From: Pandoraea faecigallinarum
GTDB lineage: Bacteria; Pseudomonadota; Gammaproteobacteria; Burkholderiales; Burkholderiaceae
Length of the DNA stretch: 64,000 nucleotides
Direction of reading: 5' to 3'
Assembly (NCBI RefSeq): GCF_001029105.3
Contig: NZ_CP011807.3
Coordinates: 868,001-932,000 of the forward strand
Positions 9,140 to 18,486 of the stretch are shown here, in pieces. Position numbers and translations under genes: made by a program. Each line of letters starts with the position of its first letter. Position 1 is the stretch's first letter. The notes beneath the pieces were generated by a model. That model made no database searches, was not told the origin of the DNA, and saw nothing but the letters and a program-made list of their open reading frames with translations.

Positions 9140-9880
9140 ATGGCTCTCGGTCTCGATTTCAGTTTTTTCTTCCAGCCGGTGGCTACCGGCGAGAACACCA
9201 CCTACTTCGGATGGGTGCTCTCGGGCCTCAAGCTCACGCTTGAAGTCGGCCTCGGCGGCTGGATCATCGCGCTCATCGTGGGCTCCGTGCTCGGGGTGAT
9301 GCGTACCATTCCAAACAAATGGATTTCCGGATTTGCCGCGGCTTACGTCGAGCTTTTCCGGAACATCCCGCTGCTCGTGCAGCTGTTCTTCTGGTACTAC
9401 GTAGCACCCGATTTCCTGCCGGAATCGATTCGTCAGTGGCTGTTCTCGCTCAATCCGTCGAATGTCTCGCTGCTCACCGGTGTGATAGGCCTGGGCCTCT
9501 TCACGGCAGCGCGGGTGTGCGAACAGGTTCGCTCAGGGATCAATTCCCTGCCCAAGGGACAGAAGAACGCGGGTCTGGCGATGGGCCTCACGCTCCCGCA
9601 GACCTATCGTTTCGTGTTGCTGCCGGTGGCCTTCCGCGTCGTGATCCCGCCGATCACGTCGGAGTTCGTCAACATCTTCAAGAACTCGGCCGTGATCTCG
9701 ACCGTGAACTTGCTGGAACTGACGGGCCAGGGCAAGCAGCTCATCGATTACACGGCACATAGCTACGAGTCGTTCATTGTTGTGACGATCGCGTACATGA
9801 TCATCAACGTCGCGGTGCTGGTGCTCATGCGCTTCATCGAAGCCAAGACCCGCCTGCCGGGCTACATCGGGGGCAAATAA
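9140..9880 (+). CDS. gltJ: glutamate/aspartate ABC transporter permease GltJ
   Basis: A 246-residue inner-membrane protein of the His/Glu/Gln permease family, with about five membrane segments. The EAA loop that docks on the ATPase is visible in [32 protein letters not shown] after [11 protein letters not shown] is typical of GltJ. GGGGAG stands 7 bases before ATG 9140. Its stop shares bases with the gltK start (TAATG), so the two are translationally coupled. Confidence 0.94.
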   Translation: MALGLDFSFFFQPVATGENTTYFGWVLSGLKLTLEVGLGGWIIALIVGSVLGVMRTIPNKWISGFAAAYVELFRNIPLLVQLFFWYYVAPDFLPESIRQWLFSLNPSNVSLLTGVIGLGLFTAARVCEQVRSGINSLPKGQKNAGLAMGLTLPQTYRFVLLPVAFRVVIPPITSEFVNIFKNSAVISTVNLLELTGQGKQLIDYTAHSYESFIVVTIAYMIINVAVLVLMRFIEAKTRLPGYIGGK

Positions 9881-10560
9881 TGGGTGAGATCTTCGCATGG
9901 GGCGGCGCGCTCGACGCAATGCCGCTGCTCGTCAAGGGCATGGTCACCACGTTGCAGATCACGGCGCTGGCCGTGGTCGTGGGCATCGTCTGGGGCACGT
10001 TGCTCGCGATGATGCGTCTGTCGGGCGTGGCGCCGCTGAAGTGGTTCGCGGATATGTACGTGAACGTGTTCCGCTCGATCCCGCTGCTCATGGTGCTGCT
10101 GTGGTTCTTCCTGATCGTGCCGCAGGTGCTGCGTTCGCTGCTGGACGTGCCGCCGACCTGGGACATCCGGATGGTCTCGGCGCTCGTGGCCTTTTCGCTG
10201 TTCGAAGCGGCGTATTATTCGGAAATCATCCGCGCCGGTATCCAGAGCGTGTCGCGTGGCCAGATGTCCGCGGCATTCGCGCTGGGTATGTCGTACTGGC
10301 AGGCGATGGGCCTCGTGGTGCTGCCGCAGGCGTTCCGCAACATGGTGCCGCTGCTGCTCACGCAGGGCATCATCCTGTTCCAGGATACCTCGCTCGTGTA
10401 CGCGATCGCCTTGTCCGACTTCTTCGGCATGGCGTACTCGGTCGGTCAGCGTGACGGCACGCTGCCTGCCATGATTGTGTTTGCCGGAGCCGTCTACTTC
10501 GTGATCTGCTTCACGGTTTCGATGTTGGTTAAACGTCTTCAAAAGAGGTTGGCGAAATGA
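9880..10560 (+). CDS. gltK: glutamate/aspartate ABC transporter permease GltK
   Basis: A 226-residue partner permease of GltJ. The segment [18 protein letters not shown] and the EAA-type loop [23 protein letters not shown] are characteristic. It overlaps gltJ by one base and gltL by four (ATGA), so all three are expressed from one message. Confidence 0.94.
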   Translation: MGEIFAWGGALDAMPLLVKGMVTTLQITALAVVVGIVWGTLLAMMRLSGVAPLKWFADMYVNVFRSIPLLMVLLWFFLIVPQVLRSLLDVPPTWDIRMVSALVAFSLFEAAYYSEIIRAGIQSVSRGQMSAAFALGMSYWQAMGLVVLPQAFRNMVPLLLTQGIILFQDTSLVYAIALSDFFGMAYSVGQRDGTLPAMIVFAGAVYFVICFTVSMLVKRLQKRLAK

Positions 10561-11282
10561 TTACCCTGAAAAACGTCTCCAAGTGGTACGGCCAGTTCCA
10601 GGTGCTCACGGACTGCTCCACTGAAGTCAAGAAGGGGGAAGTCGTGGTGGTGTGCGGGCCGTCGGGTTCGGGCAAGTCCACGCTCATCAAGACCGTGAAC
10701 GGTCTGGAGCCGATCCAGCAAGGCGAGATCATCGTCGATGGCACCTCGGTGGCGGACCCGAAGACGAACCTGGCCAAGCTGCGCTCGCGTGTGGGCATGG
10801 TGTTCCAGCACTTCGAACTCTTCCCGCACCTGTCGATCACCGAAAACCTGACGCTCGCGCAGGTCAAGGTGCTCGGTCGCAGCAAGGAAGCCGCGCGCGA
10901 CAAGGGGCTCAAGCTGCTGGAGCGCGTGGGCCTGAAGGCGCATGCTCACAAGTTCCCGGGCCAGCTCTCGGGCGGTCAGCAGCAGCGCGTGGCCATCGCC
11001 CGTGCCCTGTGCATGGACCCGATCGCCATGTTGTTCGACGAGCCAACCTCGGCGCTCGACCCGGAAATGATCAACGAAGTGCTCGACGTGATGGTCGAAC
11101 TGGCTCAGGAAGGTATGACCATGATGGTGGTCACGCACGAAATGGGCTTCGCCAAGAAGGTCGCGAACCGCGTGATCTTCATGGACCAGGGCATCATCGT
11201 CGAAGACGATCAGAAGGACGAGTTCTTTGCGAATCCGAAGTCGGACCGCGCCAAGGACTTCCTGGCCAAGATCCTGCACTGA
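10557..11282 (+). CDS. gltL: glutamate/aspartate ABC transporter ATP-binding protein
   Basis: A 241-residue ABC ATPase of the polar amino-acid class. Walker [10 protein letters not shown] lies near residue 34, the Q-loop at [12 protein letters not shown], the signature LSGGQQQR near 137, and Walker [13 protein letters not shown] near 160. It powers uptake of glutamate/aspartate through GltJK. It starts inside the end of gltK (ATGA overlap) and closes the operon, followed by a strong terminator. Confidence 0.95.
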   Translation: MITLKNVSKWYGQFQVLTDCSTEVKKGEVVVVCGPSGSGKSTLIKTVNGLEPIQQGEIIVDGTSVADPKTNLAKLRSRVGMVFQHFELFPHLSITENLTLAQVKVLGRSKEAARDKGLKLLERVGLKAHAHKFPGQLSGGQQQRVAIARALCMDPIAMLFDEPTSALDPEMINEVLDVMVELAQEGMTMMVVTHEMGFAKKVANRVIFMDQGIIVEDDQKDEFFANPKSDRAKDFLAKILH

Positions 11283-11330
11283 TCGTTGTCATCGACGTCA
11301 TCGATTGCTGATGTAACCGGCGTCGGAATG

Positions 11331-11360
11331 AAAAAGCGTGCCGTCGGGCACGCTTTTTTT
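11331..11360. terminator. terminator after gltL, probably bidirectional
   Basis: AAAAAGCGTGCC, a 4-base loop, then GGCACGCTTTTTTT. It ends the gltIJKL operon and, having A and T runs on both sides, can also stop the convergent glutamine amidotransferase transcript. Confidence 0.9.
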
Positions 11361-11397
11361 ATGGGCCGCGGCGGCCTCGTCAGGCTTGACGCCGGCG

Positions 11398-12228
11398 TTA
11401 CTGGCAGGCCGTGTTCTGTGCGTTGCGCAAACGCACGGCTTCCGGAATCGGCACCACGGTACGCAGCGTCGGTGCGCCCTTCTCGAACAGGATCAGTTCG
11501 CCCGGCTCGAACGTCGTCCAGACTTCGTTGTCGGTCAGCGGTGCGGTCGCGATCACGGCGACACGGTCCGCCGGTGTGGTGAACTTGGCGAAGTCGATCT
11601 CCCAGTCGGCGTCGATCAGATGGGCCTTGGTGAACGGCCACTGGCGGGCGATGAAGTGCAGACGCGTGGAGCAGTGCGCGATCAGCGCCTGACCGTTCGA
11701 CAGCACGAAGTTGAACACCCCGTGGCGGGTGATCGTGCGCGTGATGTCCTCGACGGCGTGAAAGAGTTCGTCCAACGGCGGTTGCGAACCGGGGAAGCGC
11801 TTGCGCAGGCCCTGCATGATGTCGCAGAAGGCGCGCTCGCTGTCCGTGGTCCCCACAGGTTGATAGACGCCGGAGAGAAACGGGTCGTAATCGTGCAGAT
11901 CGCCGTTGTGGGCGAAGATCCAGTGACGTCCCCACAACTCGCGCTGGAACGGGTGGCAGTTCTCCAGCTCAACGATGCCTTGCGTCGCTTTGCGGATGTG
12001 GGCGATGACGTTCTTCGACTTGATCGGGTACTTCTTGACCAGTTCGGCAATGGGCGAGTTCGCCGCTGCCTGATGATCGATGAACAGACGGCAGGCCTTG
12101 TCCTCGAAAAATGCAATGCCCCAACCGTCGGCATGGTGATCCGTGCCGCCACCACGCGCCGCGAAACCGGTAAATGAGAACGTGATGTCGGTCGGTTCCG
12201 CGCAATTCATTGCGAGCAGTTGGCACAT
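11398..12228 (-). CDS. class II glutamine amidotransferase, YafJ type
   Basis: A 276-residue protein beginning [14 protein letters not shown]. Cys2, exposed after removal of the initiator methionine, is the expected N-terminal nucleophile of Ntn-type glutamine amidotransferases. That fixes the start at 12228; the longer frame to 12279 would bury the nucleophile. Other family marks are [30 protein letters not shown] and [20 protein letters not shown]. It is expected to release ammonia from a glutamine-like amide; the acceptor is unknown. It is divergent from pyrC. Confidence 0.9.
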   Translation of the reverse strand: MCQLLAMNCAEPTDITFSFTGFAARGGGTDHHADGWGIAFFEDKACRLFIDHQAAANSPIAELVKKYPIKSKNVIAHIRKATQGIVELENCHPFQRELWGRHWIFAHNGDLHDYDPFLSGVYQPVGTTDSERAFCDIMQGLRKRFPGSQPPLDELFHAVEDITRTITRHGVFNFVLSNGQALIAHCSTRLHFIARQWPFTKAHLIDADWEIDFAKFTTPADRVAVIATAPLTDNEVWTTFEPGELILFEKGAPTLRTVVPIPEAVRLRNAQNTACQ

Positions 12229-12428
12229 GGGACAGGCAAATCGATGATTGGCTGCGCACGTCGTGTCGGAGCGCCGCAACCGTTACAATGTGGGGTTACA
12301 GAAGCATAGCACCGGCCTCTGTGCACGTACATTCCCGCCCAGGCAGTCCGTCGCGTCGACGCGTCACTACGCCGCATCCCGCAACCACGCTCGCATGGGC
12401 CAGCCGTCCCCCAGCCCCGGAAAACGCC

Positions 12429-13466
12429 ATGACCACCGAACTGACCATTACCCGCCCCGATGACTGGCACCTGCACGTGCGCGATGGCGCTGTGCTAGGG
12501 AGTGTGCTGCCCGACAGCGCCCGCCAGTTCGGCCGCGCGATCATCATGCCGAACCTGAAGCCGCCGGTTACCACGACCGAACACGCGGCGGCATATCGCG
12601 AGCGCATCCTCGCGGCGCGTCCGGCGGGCAATACGTTCGAACCGCTCATGACGCTGTACCTCACCGACAATACGCCTGCCGAGGAGATTCGTCGCGCAAA
12701 GGCGTCGGGCTTCGTGCATGCCGTGAAGCTTTATCCGGCGGGCGCGACCACGAACTCGGACGCCGGCGTGACCGATCTGGCCAAATGCCGCGGCGCACTC
12801 GAAGCGATGCAGGAAGTGGGGATGCCGCTGCTCGTACACGGTGAAGTGACGAGCGCGGACATCGACATTTTCGACCGTGAAAAAGTGTTCATCGACAAGG
12901 TGATGTCGCCGCTGCGCCGCGATTTCCCGGGGCTGAAGGTCGTGTTCGAGCACATCACGACGAAGGACGCCGCCGAGTACGTTGCCGAGGCGGCAGGCCC
13001 CATCGCTGCCACGATTACGCCGCATCATCTGCTGTACAACCGCAATGCAATCTTCACGGGCGGCATCCGTCCGCATTACTACTGCCTGCCGGTGCTCAAG
13101 CGCGAAACGCATCGCGAAGCCCTCGTGAGGGCGGCCACGTCGGGCAGCCCGCGCTTTTTCCTTGGCACCGATAGCGCACCGCACGCGCGCGGCGTGAAGG
13201 AAGCCGCCTGCGGCTGTGCGGGTTGCTACACGGCGTTGCATGCCGTGGAGTTGTACGCGGAGGCGTTCGACAAGGCGGGCGCGCTCGACAAGTTGGAGGC
13301 GTTCGCCAGCTTCCATGGTCCGGACTTTTACGAACTCCCGCGCAACGCCGGCAAGGTCACGCTGGTTCGCGAGGACTGGGAATTGCCCGCCGAACTGCCG
13401 ATGGGCGACGCCACGGTGGTGCCGCTGCGCGCCGGCGAAGTCATCGGCTGGAAGCTCAGGGGCTGA
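12429..13466 (+). CDS. pyrC: dihydroorotase
   Basis: A 345-residue type II dihydroorotase, converting carbamoyl-aspartate to dihydroorotate in pyrimidine synthesis. The metal ligands HLH appear at residues 14-16 (WHLHVRDG). The lysine carboxylated in the family is in [13 protein letters not shown] (near residue 100). Further histidines are in LLVHGEV, FEHITT and [11 protein letters not shown], and the catalytic aspartate is in LGTDSAPH. The ATG at 12429 gives the standard length; the longer frame from 12210 overlaps the divergent gene. Confidence 0.95.
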   Translation: MTTELTITRPDDWHLHVRDGAVLGSVLPDSARQFGRAIIMPNLKPPVTTTEHAAAYRERILAARPAGNTFEPLMTLYLTDNTPAEEIRRAKASGFVHAVKLYPAGATTNSDAGVTDLAKCRGALEAMQEVGMPLLVHGEVTSADIDIFDREKVFIDKVMSPLRRDFPGLKVVFEHITTKDAAEYVAEAAGPIAATITPHHLLYNRNAIFTGGIRPHYYCLPVLKRETHREALVRAATSGSPRFFLGTDSAPHARGVKEAACGCAGCYTALHAVELYAEAFDKAGALDKLEAFASFHGPDFYELPRNAGKVTLVREDWELPAELPMGDATVVPLRAGEVIGWKLRG

Positions 13467-13500
13467 GGTCGCATCGCGTCCTGCCGCGCCGTTGTCGTCC

Positions 13501-14340
13501 GTGCCGCCGGTGCTGTCCCCCCGAACGCCCGTGAGCGTGCTTCGCGCGGCGTGCAGCCTGCCGGAGATCGACTGGCGCGCGCCATGGTTCGAGGCGGTGG
13601 CGGCGCGCGGGCAAGCCGCGCTGGCCGGTCGCGACTGGCGGCATGCCTTGTCGGTGCAGGCGTCGGCCGCGGCTTTGGTGAGCGAGCAGGGACAGGCGCT
13701 GCGCTTCGTCGCGCAAGAGGCTCTGCCCGTGGCGACCGCCTACGAGGTGTTCATCGCGGCGACGGGTAGTGTCCCGACGCGCCCCAATCTCCACGACTTC
13801 TTCAACGCGCTGATCTGGCTGACGTATCCGCGCGGCAAGGCGGCGCTCAATGCGCGTCAGGCGGGCGCGATTGCGCTCGATGGAGTGCAGGCCACCCGCG
13901 GCGCCACGCGCGACGCCGCCACGCTTTTCGACGAAAACGCAGTGCTGTTCGCGTGTAGCGACCCTTCGCTGGGCGCAGCCTTGCGGGCGTTCGACTGGCA
14001 TACGCTTTTCGTGGGCCGGCGCGCCGATTGGGGGCTCGCCTGCGAAGTCCAGCCATTCGGGCACGCGTTGCTGGAGAAACTGGTCGCGCCGTACAAATCG
14101 GTGACGGCGCATGCCTGGATCGTCGACGTTCCCCCGGACTATTTCCTCTGGCACCCGGCGCAGCGCCGTACGTGGCTCGACGCACGGATTGCGCCGGCAC
14201 TGGCGAGTGCACCGCTCACGACGCGCGATTTCGCCCCGTTGCCCGTGCTCGGCGTGCCGGGATGGTGGCCTGCGAACGAGGATCCGGCTTTCTATCGGGA
14301 CACCTCGGTGTTCCGGGCGGGGCGTCGGCAAAAGAAGTAA
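13501..14340 (+). CDS. DUF3025 domain-containing protein
   Basis: About 279 residues, matching the DUF3025 family, with LPEIDWRAPWFEAV, RPNLHDFFNALIWLTYPRGKAALN, and the ending LGVPGWWPANEDPAFYRDTSVFR. Function is unknown. No ATG suits the start: the frame is open upstream into pyrC, and the first usable codons after the pyrC stop are GTG 13501 and GTG 13531. The position given is therefore a best guess. It lies directly after pyrC and before rnpB. Confidence 0.75.
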   Translation: MPPVLSPRTPVSVLRAACSLPEIDWRAPWFEAVAARGQAALAGRDWRHALSVQASAAALVSEQGQALRFVAQEALPVATAYEVFIAATGSVPTRPNLHDFFNALIWLTYPRGKAALNARQAGAIALDGVQATRGATRDAATLFDENAVLFACSDPSLGAALRAFDWHTLFVGRRADWGLACEVQPFGHALLEKLVAPYKSVTAHAWIVDVPPDYFLWHPAQRRTWLDARIAPALASAPLTTRDFAPLPVLGVPGWWPANEDPAFYRDTSVFRAGRRQKK

Positions 14341-14402
14341 GCGGATGGGGCTGGCGAGCAGGCGTCGGCGTCGATGCGAGGCCCCGTGATACACTGCGGC
14401 CC

Positions 14403-14812
<410 letters not shown>

Positions 14813-14827
14813 ATCCCAACAGCATGC

Positions 14828-14856
14828 AAAAGGCTCCCATCGGGAGCCTTTTGTGT
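14828..14856 (+). terminator. terminator of rnpB
   Basis: AAAAGGCTCCC, a 3-base loop, then GGGAGCCTTTTGTGTTTT. It directly follows the RNase P RNA and precedes the convergent OsmC gene. Confidence 0.9.
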
Positions 14857-14900
14857 TTTCGCAACCGGCACGGCCATCGCAATAGGCCCGGGCCGCGCGA

Positions 14901-15323
14901 TCAGCCTTCCACGATTTCCACGGTATGTGTGATCTCGGCCGTCTTGGCGAGCATGATCGAGGCCGAGCAGTACTTGTCGTGAGACAGATTGACGGCACGC
15001 TCCACGGCCGTCGGGTTCAGGTTGCGGCCCGTCACGGTGAAGTGGAAGTGAACCTTCGTGAAGACCTTGGGGTCCTCGCTGGCGCGCTCGGCCTTGAGCG
15101 TGACACTGCAATCCTTGATGTCGGCACGGCTCTTCTGGAGGATCATCACCACGTCGTACGCGGTGCAACCACCGGTGCCGACCAGCACCATCTCCATCGG
15201 ACGCGGCGCCAGATTGTTGCCGCCGCCTTCCGGGGCACCGTCCATCGCGACAATGTGTCCGCTACCCGTCTGCGCGACGAAGGACATGCCGCCCGGACCC
15301 ATCCAGCTAACCTTGCATTCCAT
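14901..15323 (-). CDS. OsmC family protein
   Basis: A 140-residue OsmC/Ohr-fold protein. The family peroxidatic-type cysteine lies in VLVGTGGCTAYDVVMILQK, and the ending HDKYCSASIMLAKTAEITHTVEIVEG holds the second cysteine. Members reduce organic hydroperoxides or have an unknown role. The lack of a clear Ohr signature places it with the YhfA-like OsmC group. ATG 15323 is used. It is convergent to rnpB. Confidence 0.9.
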   Translation of the reverse strand: MECKVSWMGPGGMSFVAQTGSGHIVAMDGAPEGGGNNLAPRPMEMVLVGTGGCTAYDVVMILQKSRADIKDCSVTLKAERASEDPKVFTKVHFHFTVTGRNLNPTAVERAVNLSHDKYCSASIMLAKTAEITHTVEIVEG

Positions 15324-15628
15324 ATTTCAAAACCCCGATATCACGTTCAAGCGAAAATTGTAGCGGCTTCCGCGAACCTGCGTACGATGCCGCCGCGAAC
15401 CTGGGGGACCCACGATCTGGGACCCCGGTTGCTGCATCGCAATATTGGCGCTTTTTTGATCGCGTTTTCAGCGGGATAAACCCTAAATTTAGGTGGCTGG
15501 CTCTAACCGAGCAGGATCCTGGAAAGCGGTGTTTTCGATAAGCATTTGATTTTTAATAAATTTATTCTTCGATGATAATCTTGCCTGCTTTTCATATTAT
15601 GGTGTTGCATTTCGCACTATAAATTTTC

Positions 15629-15657
15629 TTGCGTCGCAGCATTCGGTTTGCTACACT
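15629..15657 (+). promoter_or_regulatory. sigma-70 type promoter for the candidate small RNA
   Basis: TTGCGT at 15629-15634 and TACACT at 15652-15657 are separated by exactly 17 bases. This predicts transcription from about 15664, just before the first hairpin of the small RNA. TACACT is also the -10 box proposed for rnpB. Confidence 0.55.
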
Positions 15658-15663
15658 GCAGTC

Positions 15664-15761
15664 ATTGGTTGTTGTGCTTCACAGCAACGCTGCAAGTGTC
15701 TCCTCCACCCTCCTCCTTTGGTGGATTTAACCCGGACCCATTGAGGTTCGGGTTTTTTTTT
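15664..15761 (+). ncRNA. candidate small RNA with anti-Shine-Dalgarno loop
   Basis: About 98 bases form three consecutive hairpins and no convincing protein. Hairpin 1 (15668-15688) is a 9-bp stem, GTTGTTGTG with CACAGCAAC. Hairpin 2 (15704-15725) is TCCACC with GGTGGA and exposes the loop CTCCTCCTTT, complementary to Shine-Dalgarno sequences. Just before it lies a second C-rich stretch, GTCTCCTCCACCC. Hairpin 3 (15729-15754) is a 10-bp terminator stem followed by nine T. A sigma-70-like promoter with a 17-bp spacer lies upstream. The layout is that of a free-standing regulatory RNA; C-rich anti-SD RNAs are known in proteobacteria, including Burkholderia. Alternatively it is a leader or attenuator for rplM, but rplM has its own -10 box further on. 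Confidence 0.65.
15729..15761 (+). terminator. intrinsic terminator of the small RNA candidate
   Basis: AACCCGGACC (15729-15738), loop CATTGA, GGTTCGGGTT (15745-15754), then a T run to 15761. The stem is ten pairs with one G-T. Confidence 0.9.
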
Positions 15762-15780
15762 GTGCCGCCGGAAACGCCGT

Positions 15781-15809
15781 TTACCGGCGGGGCGTTTTTT
15801 CTGTATAAT
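15781..15809 (+). promoter_or_regulatory. promoter of rplM-rpsI
   Basis: A perfect TATAAT at 15804-15809 lies 17 bases after TTACCG (15781-15786). The predicted leader before the rplM ATG is about 147 bases and contains a small hairpin GTGAC-CTTGA-GTCAC near 15880-15894. It could serve autoregulation, as reported for L13 leaders in some bacteria. Confidence 0.7.
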
Positions 15810-15962
15810 CAACGGCTTTTCCGGAAATGCCCACGGAAAAAGCATCAGGGAGAGCCTGCAAGCACAGGACTGCGCTATGTGACCTTGAGTCACCGGGACG
15901 CGGCCGGCAGACAAGCAGGAAGTTGGTGTCAATGGGGCAAATGCATTTTATTTGGATCGATC

Positions 15963-16391
15963 ATGAAGACGTTTTCCGCTAAGCCGGCAGAGGTGACGCG
16001 CGAATGGTTTGTGATTGACGCGACGGACAAAGTCCTCGGCCGTGTCGCCAGCGAAGTGGCACGCCGTCTGCGCGGCAAGCACAAGCCTGAATTCACGCCG
16101 CACGTTGATACTGGTGACTACATCATCATCGTCAATGCTGCCAAGCTGAAAGTCACGGGCGCAAAGCAAACTGACAAGAAGTACTACCGTCACACGGGTT
16201 ACCCGGGCGGTATCTACGAGACCACGTTTGGCAAGATGCAAGAGCGTTTCCCGGGCCGTGCGCTCGAGAAGGCTGTCAAGGGCATGCTGCCGAAGGGTCC
16301 GCTGGGCTACGCGATGATCAAGAAGCTGAAGGTGTATGCCGACGGCAATCATCCGCACGAAGCGCAGCAACCGAAGTCGCTCGAGATCTAA
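15963..16391 (+). CDS. rplM: 50S ribosomal protein L13
   Basis: A 142-residue protein of exactly the usual length, beginning [20 protein letters not shown] and carrying the family block [20 protein letters not shown] and [16 protein letters not shown]. It is a structural protein of the large ribosomal subunit. It forms the standard two-gene operon with rpsI 10 bases downstream. The start has no strong Shine-Dalgarno: TTTGGATCGATC precedes ATG 15963. The longer upstream frame covers the leader and is not coding. Confidence 0.98.
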   Translation: MKTFSAKPAEVTREWFVIDATDKVLGRVASEVARRLRGKHKPEFTPHVDTGDYIIIVNAAKLKVTGAKQTDKKYYRHTGYPGGIYETTFGKMQERFPGRALEKAVKGMLPKGPLGYAMIKKLKVYADGNHPHEAQQPKSLEI

Positions 16392-16401
16392 GGGCCACGC
16401 C

Positions 16402-16797
16402 ATGTTCAAAAACGATTGGAATTACGGCACCGGCCGTCGCAAGAGCGCTGTTGCTCGCGTGTTCATCAAGGCTGGCAAGGGCGACATCGTCGTCAATGGC
16501 AAGCCGATCAAAGAGTATTTTGCTCGTGAAACGTCGCTGATGATCGTTCGTCAGCCGCTCGAGCTGACCAACCACGGCGAAACGTTCGACATCAAGGTCA
16601 ACGTTTCGGGCGGCGGTGAAACGGGTCAGGCCGGTGCGGTTCGCCACGGCATCACCCGCGCACTGATCGACTACGACGCGACGCTCAAGCCGACGCTGTC
16701 GAACGCTGGCTTCGTCACGCGCGATGCCCGTGAAGTCGAACGTAAGAAGGTTGGCTTCCACAAAGCCCGCCGTCGCAAGCAATTCTCGAAGCGTTAA
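16402..16797 (+). CDS. rpsI: 30S ribosomal protein S9
   Basis: A 131-residue protein with the S9 marks [36 protein letters not shown] and the basic tail [11 protein letters not shown], which reaches the ribosomal P-site. It follows rplM by 10 bases and is followed by a terminator. Confidence 0.98.
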   Translation: MFKNDWNYGTGRRKSAVARVFIKAGKGDIVVNGKPIKEYFARETSLMIVRQPLELTNHGETFDIKVNVSGGGETGQAGAVRHGITRALIDYDATLKPTLSNAGFVTRDAREVERKKVGFHKARRRKQFSKR

Positions 16798-16839
16798 TCG
16801 TCCGAGTGCTTGTGGGCGTCCACTTCGGTGGATGCAGGG

Positions 16840-16864
16840 AAAGGCCGCCTCGCGCGGCCTTTTC
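16840..16864 (+). terminator. terminator of the rplM-rpsI operon
   Basis: AAAGGCCGC, a 5-base loop, then GCGGCCTTTT, about 40 bases after the rpsI stop. Confidence 0.88.
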
Positions 16865-16979
16865 TCATTTTGGGACACTGCGGGGCACCCTTCGCGGCGC
16901 TTTGCGCCGGGGGCGTGGCCGTCCCACAAGTGTCGTCGAAGCTTGATAGAATCGCGGTTCCGATTGAAAGGGGTAGGAC

Positions 16980-18023
16980 ATGGTCAAGGTAGGTATCGTA
17001 GGCGGCACCGGCTATACCGGTGTGGAGCTGCTCCGCTTGCTGGCGCAGCATCCGGAAGTGAAGTTGACGGCAATTACCTCGCGCAAGGAAGCGGGTACGC
17101 CGGTCGCCGACATGTATCCGAACCTGCGAGGCCGTGTCGACCTGGCGTTCTGCACGCCCGACGACGCCCGTCTCACCGACTGCGACGTGGTCTTTTTCGC
17201 CACGCCGCACGGTGTGGCCATGGCGCAGGCCCGCGAACTGCTGGCCGCCGGAGTGCGTGTGATCGACCTCGCGGCCGACTTCCGTCTGAAGGACACGGCG
17301 ACGTTCGAGAAGTGGTACGGCATGCCGCACGCGTGCCCGGACATCCTTGAGGAAGCGGTCTACGGTCTGCCCGAAATCAACCGCGAGAAGATCAAGAGCG
17401 CGCGTGTCATCGGCCTGCCGGGGTGTTATCCGACGTCCGTGCAACTGGGTTACGCGCCGTTGTTCGCCGGTGGCCGCAAGCTGGTCGATCCGAAGCATCT
17501 GATCGCCGACGCCAAGTCGGGCGCGAGCGGGGCCGGACGCAAGGGCGAGACATCGCTGATCCTCGCGGAGACGGCCGACAACTTCAAGGCGTATGGCGTG
17601 AAGGGCCATCGCCATCACCCGGAAATCAAACAGGGACTCGAAGCGATCGCCGGTTACGACGTCGGTCTGACGTTCGTACCGCATCTGCTGCCCACGATTC
17701 GCGGCATCCATTCGACGCTGTACGCAACGATCCTGCCCGAAGCACGCGATACCGATTTCCAGGCGCTGTTCGAAACGTATTACGCCGGCGAACCATTCGT
17801 GGACGTGCTGCCGGCAGGTTCGATGCCGGAAACGCGCTGGGTGCGCGCGTCGAACTACGTGCGCTTGGCCGTGCACCGTCCAAACGATGGCGACACACTG
17901 GTGATCCTCGTAGTCGAGGACAATCTGGTCAAGGGCGCATCCGGCCAGGGCGTGCAATGTATGAACCTGATGTTCGGCTTGCCGGAGAACATGGGGCTGA
18001 CCCATATTCCCGTACTGCCGTAA
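16980..18023 (+). CDS. argC: N-acetyl-gamma-glutamyl-phosphate reductase
   Basis: A 347-residue protein, the long ArgC type. It reduces N-acetylglutamyl phosphate with NADPH in arginine synthesis. The Rossmann start [20 protein letters not shown], the catalytic cysteine at about residue 149 in [13 protein letters not shown], and the HRHHPEI segment are diagnostic. A clear GAAAGGGGTAGGAC precedes ATG 16980. It stands apart from other arg genes, between the ribosomal operon and erpA. Confidence 0.96.
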   Translation: MVKVGIVGGTGYTGVELLRLLAQHPEVKLTAITSRKEAGTPVADMYPNLRGRVDLAFCTPDDARLTDCDVVFFATPHGVAMAQARELLAAGVRVIDLAADFRLKDTATFEKWYGMPHACPDILEEAVYGLPEINREKIKSARVIGLPGCYPTSVQLGYAPLFAGGRKLVDPKHLIADAKSGASGAGRKGETSLILAETADNFKAYGVKGHRHHPEIKQGLEAIAGYDVGLTFVPHLLPTIRGIHSTLYATILPEARDTDFQALFETYYAGEPFVDVLPAGSMPETRWVRASNYVRLAVHRPNDGDTLVILVVEDNLVKGASGQGVQCMNLMFGLPENMGLTHIPVLP

Positions 18024-18120
18024 CGGTATTTATCGTCACTAAACCCTTGATTTTTCGGCCATCGGCACGATTTGGGGAATAGGGCTAGAATGACACCAAA
18101 CCGATTTATGGAGATTTGCG

Positions 18121-18486
18121 ATGAGCGCACTGCTTGAGGACGCCGTCACGGAAATGCCCGCATTCCTGGTCTTTACCGACAGCGCGGCGGACAAGGTCAA
18201 GCAATTGATCGACGAAGAAGGCAACCCGGACCTGAAACTGCGCGTGTTCGTGCAGGGTGGCGGTTGCTCGGGCTTCCAGTATGGTTTCACTTTCGATGAA
18301 GACGTCAACGAAGACGATACCGTGCTCGACAAGAACGGCGTGTCGCTGCTGATCGACTCGATGAGCTATCAATACCTCGTCGGCGCGGAAATCGACTACA
18401 AGGAAGACATCAACGGCGCACAGTTCGTGATCAAGAACCCGAACGCAACCACGACCTGTGGCTGCGGTTCCTCGTTCTCGGTCTGA
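18121..18486 (+). CDS. erpA: iron-sulfur cluster insertion protein ErpA
   Basis: A 121-residue A-type carrier that delivers Fe-S clusters to apoproteins. The three cluster cysteines are present: Cys49 in [12 protein letters not shown], and Cys113 and Cys115 in [12 protein letters not shown] at the C-terminus. GGAG stands 7 bases before ATG 18121. The 3' third is overlapped on the opposite strand by the extended end of the PLP-enzyme frame. Confidence 0.95.
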   Translation: MSALLEDAVTEMPAFLVFTDSAADKVKQLIDEEGNPDLKLRVFVQGGGCSGFQYGFTFDEDVNEDDTVLDKNGVSLLIDSMSYQYLVGAEIDYKEDINGAQFVIKNPNATTTCGCGSSFSV

